A DNA stretch of 62,752 nt from assembly GCA_947484275.1 (NCBI GenBank), contig CANKOY010000018.1, forward strand, positions 1-62,752, written 5' to 3'. The position numbers and the translations under genes are program-made. The DNA is from Planctomycetota bacterium (GTDB lineage Bacteria; Planctomycetota; UBA1135; GCA-002686595). The notes beneath the pieces were generated by a model, which was not told where the DNA came from, did no database searches, and worked only from the letters and a program-made list of their open reading frames with translations. This document shows, one piece after another, positions 25,286 to 34,446 of this stretch; position 1 is the stretch's first letter; each line of letters opens with the position of its first letter.

Positions 25286-26326
25286 TCAGTTGGCGAAGGC
25301 CAGAACTTTCCGGGCCATTCCGGTCAAGGCGAGCTGGCTCTCCGCGCGCGGCCGGAGCCACGCGAAGTGCGCCGGCAATCGGGCGCGCTTGGCGAGGGTC
25401 GCTTCGCGCACGCTCACGTCGATTCGGTGGCGCGTGATCGAGTGGCGCACGCGCCCAACCTCGCGGCCAGGGGTGAACAGGCCGGCGGGTTGCCAGCGCG
25501 CGCGGAACAGGCCGGTAGCCGGTCCGATTTCGCGCGTGGGCAGCTCCCAAAGCCCGGCCATGCGCGCGGCGTCCTCCGGGCGCTGTTCGATCAGCCAAGA
25601 TCCGCCTCGGCGCACGATCAGGACCTCGAGCTCAACGTCGAGCACCGCGGGCCGCGCCTTGGGTCGCGGCAGCTCCGTGACGCGACCTGCGATCCGCGCT
25701 GCGCAGTGAGTCGCGAGGACGCATTCCTCGCACCTTGGAGCGCGGGGCGTGCACACCAGTGCGCCGAATTCCATCAGCGCTTGATTCCAATCGCCGGGGC
25801 TCTGGCTGCGCGGCAGGAGTTCGCGCGCCAAGTCCCACAGTCGCCGCTCGGATTTCGGAGTGCCGAGGCAATCGTCGATGGCGAAGAGCCGCGAGAACAC
25901 GCGCGCTACGTTGCCGTCGATCAGGGGCTCGCGCTGGTCGAAAGCGATCGAGAGCACCGCGCCCGCGGTGTAGGGCCCGATGCCGGGCAAGTCGAGCACG
26001 CTCTCGCGCTCGCGCGGAAATTCGCCGCCGTGCTTTTCGACGATCGCGCGCGCGGCCTCGCGCAAACTTCGGGCGCGGCGGTAGTAGCCTAGTCCGCTCC
26101 AGGCGGCGAGCACGTCCTCCTCGCGCGCCGCTGCGAGGCCTGCGATGTTCGGAAAGCGCTGCAGGAACTTCGGCCAGTAATCGAGCACCGTCTCGACGCG
26201 CGTCTGCTGCAGCATCGCTTCGGAAATCCAGATTCCGTAGGGATCCCGCGTGCGCCGCCAGGGCAAGTCGCGCCGGTTCGCGCGGTACCAGGCGAGCAGG
26301 GACTTGCGCAGGGCAGCGTGGCTCAA
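25286..26326 (-). CDS. mutY: A/G-specific adenine glycosylase
   Basis: The 346-residue enzyme removes adenine mispaired with 8-oxoguanine. It shows the catalytic Glu36 in ISEAMLQQT, the helix-hairpin-helix LPGIGPYTAGAV (113-124), Asp137 in PLIDGNVARV, and a 4Fe-4S cluster motif with C192, C199, C202 and C208 (C-x6-C-x2-C-x5-C). The C-terminal NUDIX-like domain (about 225-340) includes GLWELPTRE and HSITRHRIDV. The length is normal for the family. Its start overlaps the upstream lipoprotein's stop (ATGA). Confidence 0.95.
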   Translation of the reverse strand: MSHAALRKSLLAWYRANRRDLPWRRTRDPYGIWISEAMLQQTRVETVLDYWPKFLQRFPNIAGLAAAREEDVLAAWSGLGYYRRARSLREAARAIVEKHGGEFPRERESVLDLPGIGPYTAGAVLSIAFDQREPLIDGNVARVFSRLFAIDDCLGTPKSERRLWDLARELLPRSQSPGDWNQALMEFGALVCTPRAPRCEECVLATHCAARIAGRVTELPRPKARPAVLDVELEVLIVRRGGSWLIEQRPEDAARMAGLWELPTREIGPATGLFRARWQPAGLFTPGREVGRVRHSITRHRIDVSVREATLAKRARLPAHFAWLRPRAESQLALTGMARKVLAFAN

Positions 26327-27126
26327 GGCAATCCTGCGGCGAGGCGCAGATGGAAATAGACCTCGCGCGGCTCGACTTTGAAACCGAGGGCTTCCAAATT
26401 ACTGGGCTCGCACGAGTCGGAAATCATCAGCCAACCGAATGCCCCGGCGAATCCAAACCAGCCGCGGTCGTCCGGAGGATAGCGAAATCGAAGAACCGTC
26501 CCGTCATAGGACAGGACTGAATTCAACTCTGACCAGGCCACCTCAGGGTGCGCGGAGACGAGGGACTGACGAAAGCGCTCCGCGTAGTCGGCGGAGACAT
26601 GGGCTGAGTAGACGAGTGCATCGTTCTGCAGCGACCAGAGGCGGTGTCCGGACTTCTTGGCCCGGGCCATGAGCTTCGTCGTCGCCGCGTCTTGGGTCGG
26701 TTCAGAGGGGACCACTTCCCATGTCGCGACCCACGCGGACGCACCCTCAATCATGAACCGCCTCCACAAACTGTGAGCGCCATTTTCGTCTTCGACGAGC
26801 CGCGCTTCGAGCACGCGCACGCCGCTCGAACCGTCGTTCCCCACGGATTCACGAATCAGTTGATCGAGGTCCCACGACAGCCATCCCCCTCCCGCCGGAT
26901 ACTGCGGCTTGCCGTCGAGAACCGCCTGCAGTTGCTCGCCCGCGCCTTCGCCCCACTGATCGAACCCGTGGCTGACTTCGACCAATTCAATGGTGTCGCG
27001 GTATGTGTCGATGCGGGCGAACAATTCCGAATGCCGCGAACTGAACGCCGGAGCCTCGAACAAGGTGGCGCAGGACGACAGCGAGACGACCAGAGCGGCG
27101 CAGGAAATTAGCGCGAAGAGCTTCAT
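26323..27126 (-). CDS. lipoprotein of unknown function
   Basis: The 267-residue precursor has lipobox LSSC (Cys19) after MKLFALISCAALVVS. The mature part is rich in Trp and aromatic residues, with no recognised domain (SHGFDQWGEGAGEQLQAVLD, WLSWDLDQLIRES, GWFGFAGAFGWLMISD). ATG 27124-27126 is chosen for the signal; the upstream open frame is not conserved-looking. It is the promoter-proximal gene before mutY and the two overlap by four bases, though a functional link is doubtful. Confidence 0.7.
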   Translation of the reverse strand: MKLFALISCAALVVSLSSCATLFEAPAFSSRHSELFARIDTYRDTIELVEVSHGFDQWGEGAGEQLQAVLDGKPQYPAGGGWLSWDLDQLIRESVGNDGSSGVRVLEARLVEDENGAHSLWRRFMIEGASAWVATWEVVPSEPTQDAATTKLMARAKKSGHRLWSLQNDALVYSAHVSADYAERFRQSLVSAHPEVAWSELNSVLSYDGTVLRFRYPPDDRGWFGFAGAFGWLMISDSCEPSNLEALGFKVEPREVYFHLRLAAGLP

Positions 27127-27270
27127 GCCGGTCCTCCGGCGAGCGAGCGTAACACCCGGCGGCAACCGCGGTGAGCTAACACCGATGCTGGACTGGAGTC
27201 GCGTGCGGAGCGGACCCAACACCGGCGAATTCACCTGACTCCGCACCGGGTCACTCGCTACACAGTGTCC

Positions 27271-28587
27271 ATGGCAGCCCCCACAGCGCTCCCCGCCGCG
27301 TCAAACGCGCGCGCCTGGTGGACCGTGGCGGTGCTGACCGTCGCCTACACCTTCGCCTTCATCGATCGGCAGGTGATCTACCTGCTGGTGACGCCGATCC
27401 GCGCCGACCTTGGGATCAGCGACACGCAGATGAGCCTTTTGATGGGCCTGTCGTTTGCGCTGTTCTACACGTTGTTCGGCGTGTTGATCGGCCCCCTGGC
27501 GGATCGCACCTCGCGCCGCGGTCTGGCTGCGGGCGGATTCGTGTTGTGGAGCGCCATGACCGCAGCCTGCGGCGCTGCGCGCAGTTTCGGCGGCCTGTTC
27601 ATGGCGCGCCTGGGCGTCGGTGTCGGCGAAGCCGCGCTGTCGCCCGCGGCCTACTCGATGATCGCCGACGAGTTCCCGCGCGAGCGGCGCTCCACAGCGC
27701 TCGGCGTGTACTCCAGCGGCATCTACATCGGCTCGAGTCTCGCGACCTATCTTGGCGGAGCCCTGGTACAGGGCGTGAGCGACGGACGCGCCCTGGCCCT
27801 GCCGATCTTCGGCACCGTGCAACCATGGCAAGCCGTCTTCGTGCTCCTGGGCGTGACGGGAATTGTGCTCGCAGCGCTGTTCCTAACGGTGCGCGAGCCT
27901 CCGCGGCGCGCGCCCGCGACCCGGGAACCGTTCCGCGCAGTGCTCGCCCACTACCGCGCCAACGCGAAGTTCCTCTGGACCCACCACGGGGGCTTCGCCC
28001 TGCTTTCACTCGCCGGTTACGCCAGCGCTGCCTGGATTCCGACGCTGCTCGAGCGCCGCCACGGCTGGAGTCCGTCGAAAATCGGCGAGGTCTACGGACC
28101 GATCATCGCCATCGCCGGCATCACCGGCGTCATCGCCGGCGGGCGAATCGCGGACGTGCTCAAGCGCCGCGGCAAATCGGACGCGAACATGCGCGTGGGG
28201 CTGGCTGCTGCGCTTTTGTGCGCACCCCTGGGGCTCGCTTTCCCCCTGGTGTCGGACTCGCGCCTGTGCGCAGGGCTTCTTTTCCTGTTCTACCTGGCCT
28301 CGAGCCTGCCCTGGGGCGTCGCCGCGGCGGCCCTGGCGGACACGGTGCCCGACCGATTGCGCGGCCAGGCGTCGGCGATCTACCTGTTCGCGATCAACGC
28401 CGTCGGCGCACTGGGACCGACCGCGATCGCACTGGTGACCGACGAGGTCTTCGAACGCGACAGCGCCATATACCTGTCGCTGGCCTGGGTCGTCCCAATC
28501 GTCGAAGTGGCCGCGGCCCTCGTGCTCTATTCTGGCCTGCGCGCATACCGCGCCAGCGCAGAACGCTCGGACGCGTCGCGCTGGTAG
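27271..28587 (+). CDS. Spinster-like major facilitator superfamily transporter
   Basis: The ~438-residue protein has twelve predicted helices and MFS loop 2-3 sequence GPLADRTSRRGL. The YTFAFIDRQVIYLLVTPI first helix and the GVGEAALSPAAYSMIADEF stretch are typical of the Spinster group, which moves lipids or carboxylate-type solutes. ATG 27271 or GTG 27265 is the start. It is divergent from the lipoprotein-mutY operon. The stop is 11 bp before the next gene, so the two are probably co-transcribed. The substrate is not deducible. Confidence 0.85.
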   Translation: MAAPTALPAASNARAWWTVAVLTVAYTFAFIDRQVIYLLVTPIRADLGISDTQMSLLMGLSFALFYTLFGVLIGPLADRTSRRGLAAGGFVLWSAMTAACGAARSFGGLFMARLGVGVGEAALSPAAYSMIADEFPRERRSTALGVYSSGIYIGSSLATYLGGALVQGVSDGRALALPIFGTVQPWQAVFVLLGVTGIVLAALFLTVREPPRRAPATREPFRAVLAHYRANAKFLWTHHGGFALLSLAGYASAAWIPTLLERRHGWSPSKIGEVYGPIIAIAGITGVIAGGRIADVLKRRGKSDANMRVGLAAALLCAPLGLAFPLVSDSRLCAGLLFLFYLASSLPWGVAAAALADTVPDRLRGQASAIYLFAINAVGALGPTAIALVTDEVFERDSAIYLSLAWVVPIVEVAAALVLYSGLRAYRASAERSDASRW

Positions 28588-28598
28588 TCTCTGCGATC

Positions 28599-31124
28599 AT
28601 GATGCGATCGGGGTGGCAGGGATGGCGCGAATTCTGCGTCGGCGGCGTCGGCGGAGCGCTGCTGTCGATCGCGCGGCCACCGGCGGGAATCGCGCTCGAG
28701 GAGTGGATGACTCCCACGGGAGAGCGCCAGGCCCTGTGGCGCGCGGGAGCCCTGATCGTGGTCGCCCTGGGCTGGATCGCCCGGCGACCGCGCGCGGAGA
28801 GCGCGCGTTTTCCGGCCCTTGAGATCGCCCTCGGCAGCGCAGCGGGCTTCGCGATCCACGGGCTCGTGTTCGCGGATCTGGCGGTCTTCGACGCCACCTG
28901 GAAATGGGGACTGGCCCTGGTGGCTGGGCTGGTCGCGATGCTGGCGCTGGGATCGGGCGAGCCCGATGCGCGCGAGCCCGATGCGCGCGAGTCAGGGGCG
29001 CGCGAGTCAGGGGCGCGCGAGTCCGTGGCCGCGACGCCACTGGCACAACGCTTCACCCTGGCACTGTGCGGCGGCGGGCTGGCACTGGTTTTCTCCGCGC
29101 TCAGCTCGCGGCTTTGCCTCCTCGGCGCGGGCACACGCGCGGACGAGACCATCTTCGGCGCCACGGCATTGATCCTCTTCGCAGTCGGTGTCTTCGCCTT
29201 CGCCCCGCTGTTGCGGCGCCTGGAACTCGCGCCGACGTGGTTCGCCCTGGGACTTTGCGCGGCGGCGCTGTTCGCCCTGCCATCGCTGGAGTTCCTCGGA
29301 ACGCTCGCCATGCCGCGGGCCTACCTCGACCTGCTGTCGCGCTTTGGGCTGGACACTTCGATGCGCGGATCCTTGACCTGCGACGGGCTCTTGGCCCTGC
29401 GGGTGTTCGCACTGCCCGCGCTCTGCGCCGGTGCGGCCTTTGCGGCACTGCGCAGCGCGTCGAGCCTGGGCTGGGCCATGCTCGGCGCGGCGGTCGCGGT
29501 CATCCTGCAGCCCCATTGGCTCGGAGGCTTCGACGCGAGCACGGTCGAAGCTGTGGCGATCCAAGGATCAGAACGCGCGGCCCACGGCGCGGAAATCGCG
29601 GCCCTCGGCGCGCTGCTCACGGCCGTCGTCGGGGCCAGCGGAGCCTGGAGATCGAGCCTTGTGATCGCCCTCGGGTCCGGAGCCTGCCTGCTCCTGGCGC
29701 GAACTGCTCAGCCACCCCCCGTGCTGCCACTGTCCCCCTGGGGAAAAATCCCACCGCGTGTGGAGTGGATTCGCGAGACCCCCGAGGGCCTGCTCACCGT
29801 GGAACTGCAAGGCGGCCGCGGGCGGGTCGTCACCCTCGATCGGCGACTCTTGACCCCGACGGTTGAGGATCTGCCCGCGGACGAACTGCGCTGGCGCTGC
29901 GCGCTGGAGCAGCGCGAAGCTTTGATGCTTCTCGGCTGGCTAACGCCGGAGCGTGCGCTGCTGCTGAGCGTCCTGGGAGTCACCTCGGTCCAGCAGGTCA
30001 CGCCTTGGCCCGAGCTGGAATCCGACGTCCTTGCGCTGCTGCTTGGGGGCTCCGACCTGCCTGTGGGTCTGCTGCTCGACCGAGACGGGATGCGTTGGCG
30101 CGCCACGGACATCGCCACGGTGGGCTCGTCGTGCATGATCGTCGGCCCGCCCGTGGAGGTGGCAGCTCGCGCGACGGCCTGCGTCGAAGATCGCCTTTGC
30201 GCACTTGGGTGGATTTTCGCCCACGGCGACAGCGCCCAGGTTCCGTGGGGCGGAGGGTCTCTTTTCGCCACTGAGCAAGTCATCGCGTCCTGCACACACA
30301 TCGAGGACCTCTGCTTTGCAGTGTGCGATTCGCCAAGCGTCGATTGGCGCGGACGACAGCCCGCGGGCAGCAGGGCGCTTTTTGGGACCTTGGCGCAGGT
30401 GCTCCGCTCGCTGCCGGAACGCGAGCGGGCGGCCCGGGTCGCCGGGGCGGAACGGCTGGCGCGCGGCGGCACGGGCGCAGCAGCTCGCGCCGCGGCGCTG
30501 ATCGCCGCCGCTCAGGTGCCGAGCAGCCCGTTCGAGTCACGGGCCCAACGCACGGAGCTGGACTCCACGGCACTGGAACTGCTGCGAGTCTCGGGCCTCG
30601 CCGCTGAGCCCGCAGGATTCGAACGTCAGCTCGACGAGTCCGTGGCGGACGTGCTCGAGGGCCGGCGCGACCTCGATGGGCTCGACAGCTTCGCCCGCCC
30701 CCTGGCTGACGCCCATCCCACCTGGCCCCGGCTCCAACGCTCCGCGGCTCGAGCAGATTGGGAATTCCTAGATTGGGCCTCCTGCGCGAGTCGACTCGAG
30801 CGAGTCGTGCAGTCCACACCCTATGACCTCCAGGCGCGACTTTGGCTCAGCGACTCGCTTCTGAGGGCAGGTGAGTCCAGCGCAGCCCTGCAGGCCGCCC
30901 TGGACCTGCTCGCGATCCAGCCAGGGCGATTCGACGCCGAGCGCCTGCGCGCCATCGCCGCCGTGCGCGCCGGCGATCCGCGCAGCGGGAGCTGGCTCAC
31001 TCCCCTGCTGCGTGAGCACCCTGAGGACCCCGAGCTCGCGATCCACGCTCGACCGGGACCGTACCCACCCATGACGGCACCCCTGTCCGTCCCCGGCGAG
31101 CTCGCTCCATCCGCCGACCACTGA
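28599..31124 (+). CDS. large membrane protein with degenerate spermidine-synthase-like domain and TPR-like tail
   Basis: The 841-residue product has about nine hydrophobic helices (residues 1-370). A strand/helix domain (about 390-590; VTLDRRLLTP, RALLLSVLGVTSVQQVTPWP) follows and resembles the membrane-fused spermidine-synthase proteins of planctomycetes, but without a clear nucleotide-binding GGG motif. The last ~170 residues are helical repeats (LQARLWLSDSLLRAGESSAA). A five-unit 15-bp tandem repeat encodes a hydrophilic linker between helices. Start ATG is 28599 or 28602. The family call is a weak inference; catalytic residues appear lost. Confidence 0.6.
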   Translation: MMRSGWQGWREFCVGGVGGALLSIARPPAGIALEEWMTPTGERQALWRAGALIVVALGWIARRPRAESARFPALEIALGSAAGFAIHGLVFADLAVFDATWKWGLALVAGLVAMLALGSGEPDAREPDARESGARESGARESVAATPLAQRFTLALCGGGLALVFSALSSRLCLLGAGTRADETIFGATALILFAVGVFAFAPLLRRLELAPTWFALGLCAAALFALPSLEFLGTLAMPRAYLDLLSRFGLDTSMRGSLTCDGLLALRVFALPALCAGAAFAALRSASSLGWAMLGAAVAVILQPHWLGGFDASTVEAVAIQGSERAAHGAEIAALGALLTAVVGASGAWRSSLVIALGSGACLLLARTAQPPPVLPLSPWGKIPPRVEWIRETPEGLLTVELQGGRGRVVTLDRRLLTPTVEDLPADELRWRCALEQREALMLLGWLTPERALLLSVLGVTSVQQVTPWPELESDVLALLLGGSDLPVGLLLDRDGMRWRATDIATVGSSCMIVGPPVEVAARATACVEDRLCALGWIFAHGDSAQVPWGGGSLFATEQVIASCTHIEDLCFAVCDSPSVDWRGRQPAGSRALFGTLAQVLRSLPERERAARVAGAERLARGGTGAAARAAALIAAAQVPSSPFESRAQRTELDSTALELLRVSGLAAEPAGFERQLDESVADVLEGRRDLDGLDSFARPLADAHPTWPRLQRSAARADWEFLDWASCASRLERVVQSTPYDLQARLWLSDSLLRAGESSAALQAALDLLAIQPGRFDAERLRAIAAVRAGDPRSGSWLTPLLREHPEDPELAIHARPGPYPPMTAPLSVPGELAPSADH
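28959..29033. repeat. 15-bp tandem repeat inside coding sequence
   Basis: Five units begin GAGCCCGATGCGCGC (twice), then GAGTCAGGGGCGCGC (twice), then a diverged fifth. They encode a string of E-P-D-A-R / E-S-G-A-R pentapeptides. Because the unit is a multiple of three, copy number can change without a frameshift. Confidence 0.85.
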
Positions 31125-31329
31125 CCTCAAGTTTGGAGGAACTTGGCCGGCGCGCGGGCTGTCTAAGGTCTGCGGCCCTCACCGACCGGCCTAAACTGGG
31201 CCCGGGCGGGGTGGCCCCGGTTTCGTCCTGGTACTGTTATTGTGGGTGCGATTGCCACCCATCGCGGATGACCCTTGCCTCGGGCCCCAAGTCCAGAGCG
31301 CACTCACTGACGTCCCAAGGAACCTCACC

Positions 31330-31887
31330 ATGCTTTTTCGCGTTCCCCGCCTCCTGACTGCCCTGGCTCTGGTCGCCGCCACCAGCGTCGGCCTGGCACA
31401 AATCATCCGCCTCGACCTGCCGCAGATGGTCGCCCAGACCGACGACGCGGTGTTGGGCACGATCACCGCGTCCAAGGTCTTCCGCACCGACGGCTTCAAG
31501 GAAGGTCAGGTTCAGGAGTTGTATTTCACGACCCTGACGATCACCGGCCGCTCGCTCTCGAATGATCAGCCCCTGACGGTGGACGTGACTTTCCCCGGCG
31601 GACTGATTTCGCCGACCGTAGGCGCGCACAACTCCGAGGCGCCGGCCGTGGCGGACACCAAGGTGGGCAACCGCGTGGTCGCGTTCTTCCGGCATGTCGA
31701 GGACCTCGGCAACGGGCTCGCCTGCAACGCCCTGTACACCAGTCATGGCGGCCTCTACCGCGTGTACACGCAGCGCGGCACCGATGTCGTGCAGGGGCGC
31801 GGCGCGGGCTACGCGATTTCCTCGAACTGGACGCTCGAGAGCCTCGACGCCGAGATCTCGCGCCTGAAGGCCGAAGGGAAGCGCTAG
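31330..31887 (+). CDS. exported companion of the matrixin protease
   Basis: The 185-residue precursor has a signal peptide (MLFRVPRLLTALALVAATSVGLAQ) and a compact beta-rich domain (AQTDDAVLGTITASKVFR, LTVDVTFPGGL, GNRVVAFFRHVED) without known catalytic residues. It starts after an AAGGA ribosome site and ends nine bases before the metalloprotease gene, so the two are co-transcribed. A role as a partner, inhibitor or chaperone of the protease is suggested by the pairing; this is inference. I recall similar pairs in planctomycetes but cannot verify. Confidence 0.7.
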   Translation: MLFRVPRLLTALALVAATSVGLAQIIRLDLPQMVAQTDDAVLGTITASKVFRTDGFKEGQVQELYFTTLTITGRSLSNDQPLTVDVTFPGGLISPTVGAHNSEAPAVADTKVGNRVVAFFRHVEDLGNGLACNALYTSHGGLYRVYTQRGTDVVQGRGAGYAISSNWTLESLDAEISRLKAEGKR

Positions 31888-31896
31888 GAGCCCACC

Positions 31897-33255
31897 ATGA
31901 AATTCACCCAGTACGTACTCCCGGTCGCAGTGCTCGGCACCACGGCGCTGTTCTTCGGCGCTTCAAATCTCTCCGCGTACACCTTCGACGGCAACATCCT
32001 GAGTCTGAACGAGCGCGATTTCCGCGTGTTCAACAACTTCACGGACGCGAACGCCAACAACAACACAGTCCCGAGCCCCAACTACCTCGGCTCGCTCGGT
32101 GCGGTGCAAGCACTGTGGAAGGGCACGGCCGAGTGGGACTCCGAGCCTGTGGGCAGCGGCACCGGGGATCCCACCCAAGCACAGCTCGGTTCGGGCGGCG
32201 CGAACTTCGACGCCTACTTCGCCGGCCTGGCGACCTCCTCGGGTGTCATCGGGCAGAACATCATGTCCGAGCTCGCCGGCTCGAACGGCGGCGTGCTGGC
32301 CTTCACGGAATTGCCCGGCTCGCCCGGCGGGTGGCGCATCCTGTACTACTCGACTTGGGACTGGCACGACGGCCCGAGTTTCATCGGTGGCGGCGGCAGT
32401 TCCTTCGACCTGCAGGGCATCACCACCCACGAGTACGGCCACGCGCTCGGCCTGGGACACTCGGCGTCAGCGGGCGCGACGATGGAAGCATCTGCTGCCG
32501 CGGTCGACGTTTCCCTGCGTTCGATCGAGGCCGACGACATCGCCGGCGTCCAGGCGCTCTACGGAGTCAAGTCTGCGTCCAAGCTGCACACAACCAGCTT
32601 CATCGGCAACGGCAAACCGATCCGCATCACGGGGACGAACTTCCCCGCGATGAACAACGAGGTTTGGTTCACTTCCAAGTTGCCGACCGCCGCGGCGACA
32701 GTGCTGCCGATCAAGGTGACCGGGCTCCTTTCGACCGGCACGACGATCGATGTCAACGTCCCGGCAACCGCGGGTCTCGGATCGTTGCACGTGCGCGATG
32801 GCAACGCCTTCGCGTACTTGGCGCTTTCGAATCCACTGAACTACGATCCGTCCCTCTGCCCCCCGGCGACCCCGTATTGCGTCGGCAAGCTGAACTCTGC
32901 GGGGTTCGTTCCGAGCATCACATTCTCGGGCTCGAACAGCCTGATCATCAGCGGCGGCACGATCACGATCGAGTGCAACGACGGCGTGCCGAATAAGCCC
33001 GGCCTTTTCCTGTCCAGCGACAATGGCCCGGCGGCAACGCCCTTCCAGGGTGGCACGCTGTGTCTTGCGCCGCCGATCGTGCGCAGCCCGCCGTTCGTGT
33101 TCGACATTTTCGGCTATGCCTCGCGACCGGTGACGTTCGGCGCATTCGAGGTCGGCAGCTACCGCTACTTCCAGGCATGGTCGCGCGACCCGCAAGCACC
33201 CGGTGGAATTCCGGTGGGCCTGTCGAACGCCAGCGAACTGAAGTTCTGTCCGTAG
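31897..33255 (+). CDS. matrixin-type zinc metalloprotease with shared C-terminal module
   Basis: The 452-residue secreted enzyme has a signal peptide (about 1-27) and a metzincin catalytic domain. The zinc motif HEYGHALGLGHS gives ligands H178, H182 and H188 and catalytic E179, with a Met-turn candidate in GATMEAS. After the protease (ending near LYGVKSA, residue 227) comes an IPT/TIG-like beta domain (about 230-320). The shared C-terminal module follows (YCVGKLNSAGF, NKPGLFLSS, GGTLCLAP, YFQAWSRD). It probably degrades extracellular protein. A Rho-independent terminator follows. Confidence 0.9.
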   Translation: MKFTQYVLPVAVLGTTALFFGASNLSAYTFDGNILSLNERDFRVFNNFTDANANNNTVPSPNYLGSLGAVQALWKGTAEWDSEPVGSGTGDPTQAQLGSGGANFDAYFAGLATSSGVIGQNIMSELAGSNGGVLAFTELPGSPGGWRILYYSTWDWHDGPSFIGGGGSSFDLQGITTHEYGHALGLGHSASAGATMEASAAAVDVSLRSIEADDIAGVQALYGVKSASKLHTTSFIGNGKPIRITGTNFPAMNNEVWFTSKLPTAAATVLPIKVTGLLSTGTTIDVNVPATAGLGSLHVRDGNAFAYLALSNPLNYDPSLCPPATPYCVGKLNSAGFVPSITFSGSNSLIISGGTITIECNDGVPNKPGLFLSSDNGPAATPFQGGTLCLAPPIVRSPPFVFDIFGYASRPVTFGAFEVGSYRYFQAWSRDPQAPGGIPVGLSNASELKFCP

Positions 33256-33278
33256 AGCACGGACAACTTTTTTGACCC

Positions 33279-33322
33279 AGCGATCGGCATGGCGCCTCGG
33301 GCGACCTGCCGATCGCTTTTTT
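33279..33322 (+). terminator. Rho-independent terminator of the protease operon
   Basis: AGCGATCGGCA and TGCCGATCGCT form a perfect 11-bp stem with a 17-base loop, followed directly by TTTTTT. It starts 24 bp after the metalloprotease stop. Confidence 0.9.
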
Positions 33323-33353
33323 GTTCGCCGCTGATTTCTCGCACAATCCAAGC

Positions 33354-34328
33354 ATGAGTGCGACGCCGCGCGCCTGGATCCTCAACCTCGACGCTGAGCA
33401 TGAACTCAGCGCGAAGCTGCGCTACGCGCCGACTCTGCACGTAAGAGCCCTGGTGGCACGCGAGAGCCAGCAGCTCTTGGGCCAACTGGTCGCTGACCAC
33501 GACGTCGTGATCACCGAGGAACTTCTGGCCCAGGGCGGTGCGGCGGCGGAACGCGCGCAGGGCCTCGTGGGCCTGGCGTGGAGTCCGACTCCGCGGGCCC
33601 TCGCGCTGCTGCGCGCGGCCGGCGCCGAGCCGATCGACGCTCCGCCCGTGGAAGTCTTGCGCAGGGTCAACGCGCGCGAATTCGCGGCGCGATTGCGCCA
33701 GCCCCTGGCGCGCGGGAGTTTCGAAAAACACGTTGTCGATGCGCTGCCCCTGGCCGTTGAGCAGATCGCACAGGCCGCGGCAGACGGCTGGCTCGTGCGC
33801 CGCACGTTCGGTGCCGCCGGACGCGGTCGGCGCCGCATCGCCAGCGGCGCGCCGTCAGAAAATGAACTCGCTTGGATCGAGGCCTCCCTGCGCATCGGCC
33901 CCTTGGTGATCGAACCATTTGTGCACGTCACCGACGAGTTCACGCGCTCGGCCTGGGTCGATCGCGACGGCCTGACGGTCATTTCGCCGCCGTGTTTTCA
34001 GGCTACGGACGAGCACGGCGCCTGGACACGCACGCAGCGAGCGGAGCGCGGCGCGGTCTCGCGCGAGGACGACGCGCGCCTGGAGGAGACCGTGGAGATC
34101 GTCGGACGCGCCTTGGCCAAGGCCGGCTACTTCGGGCCATTCGGCATCGATGCTTACCGCCATCGCGCGGCTGGTGGCGCGGGCAGCGTGCTCAATCCGC
34201 TGAGCGAGATCAACGCGCGTTTCACCATGGATTGGGCGACCGCCATGGTCCAGCGCGCCGAGTCGGGTGAGGCGGTGCTGCGTGTGGAAGAGTTGGCGCG
34301 GCGCTCGGGCCTGCTGAGCAGCGCCTAG
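33354..34328 (+). CDS. ATP-grasp-like protein
   Basis: The 324-residue product has an ATP-grasp-like arrangement: a Rossmann-like N-terminal part, then WLVRRTFGAAGRGRRRI (nucleotide-binding loop with Arg), LVIEPFVHVTDEFTRSAWVD, and a C-terminal GPFGIDAYRHR...LNPLSEINARFTMD that supplies metal-binding Asp/Glu/Asn. ATP-grasp enzymes ligate carboxylates to amines or thiols; the substrate is unknown. The stop TAG (34326-34328) lies in the CTAG border of a MITE-like element. It is monocistronic. Confidence 0.75.
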   Translation: MSATPRAWILNLDAEHELSAKLRYAPTLHVRALVARESQQLLGQLVADHDVVITEELLAQGGAAAERAQGLVGLAWSPTPRALALLRAAGAEPIDAPPVEVLRRVNAREFAARLRQPLARGSFEKHVVDALPLAVEQIAQAAADGWLVRRTFGAAGRGRRRIASGAPSENELAWIEASLRIGPLVIEPFVHVTDEFTRSAWVDRDGLTVISPPCFQATDEHGAWTRTQRAERGAVSREDDARLEETVEIVGRALAKAGYFGPFGIDAYRHRAAGGAGSVLNPLSEINARFTMDWATAMVQRAESGEAVLRVEELARRSGLLSSA

Positions 34329-34446
34329 CAGTCCGTTGAAGAAGTCCCCGCGCGAGGCAAGGCGTGCGAAGGCGGAGCAAGGCGTGCGACGCCGCGGCGC
34401 CGAAGCACGTCGTGCCGTAGTAGGGACTTTTTCAACGGGCTGCTAG
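34325..34446. mobile_element. MITE-like 122-bp element with 24-bp inverted ends
   Basis: The ends read CTAGCAGTCCGTTGAAGAAG on the left (34325 on) and, as reverse complement, CTAGCAGCCCGTTGAAAAAG on the right; they match at 22 of 24 positions. The interior is GC-rich, with a short direct repeat (GCAAGGCGTGCGA), and encodes nothing. It sits exactly between two convergent genes, and the CTAG at each border provides the TAG stop of each. As RNA it would fold into a long hairpin and may act as a bidirectional terminator. Confidence 0.75.

Noticed and set aside
28959..29033. CRISPR-like direct repeats
   Set aside because: The units are contiguous 15-mers in frame inside a coding region, with no spacers and no cas genes in the window.
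27318..31124. A single 1268-codon open frame running through the MFS gene into the next gene
   Set aside because: The first ~425 codons are Arg/Pro-rich shadow of the MFS gene in another frame. Only the part from ATG 28599 has membrane-helix and domain-like sequence.
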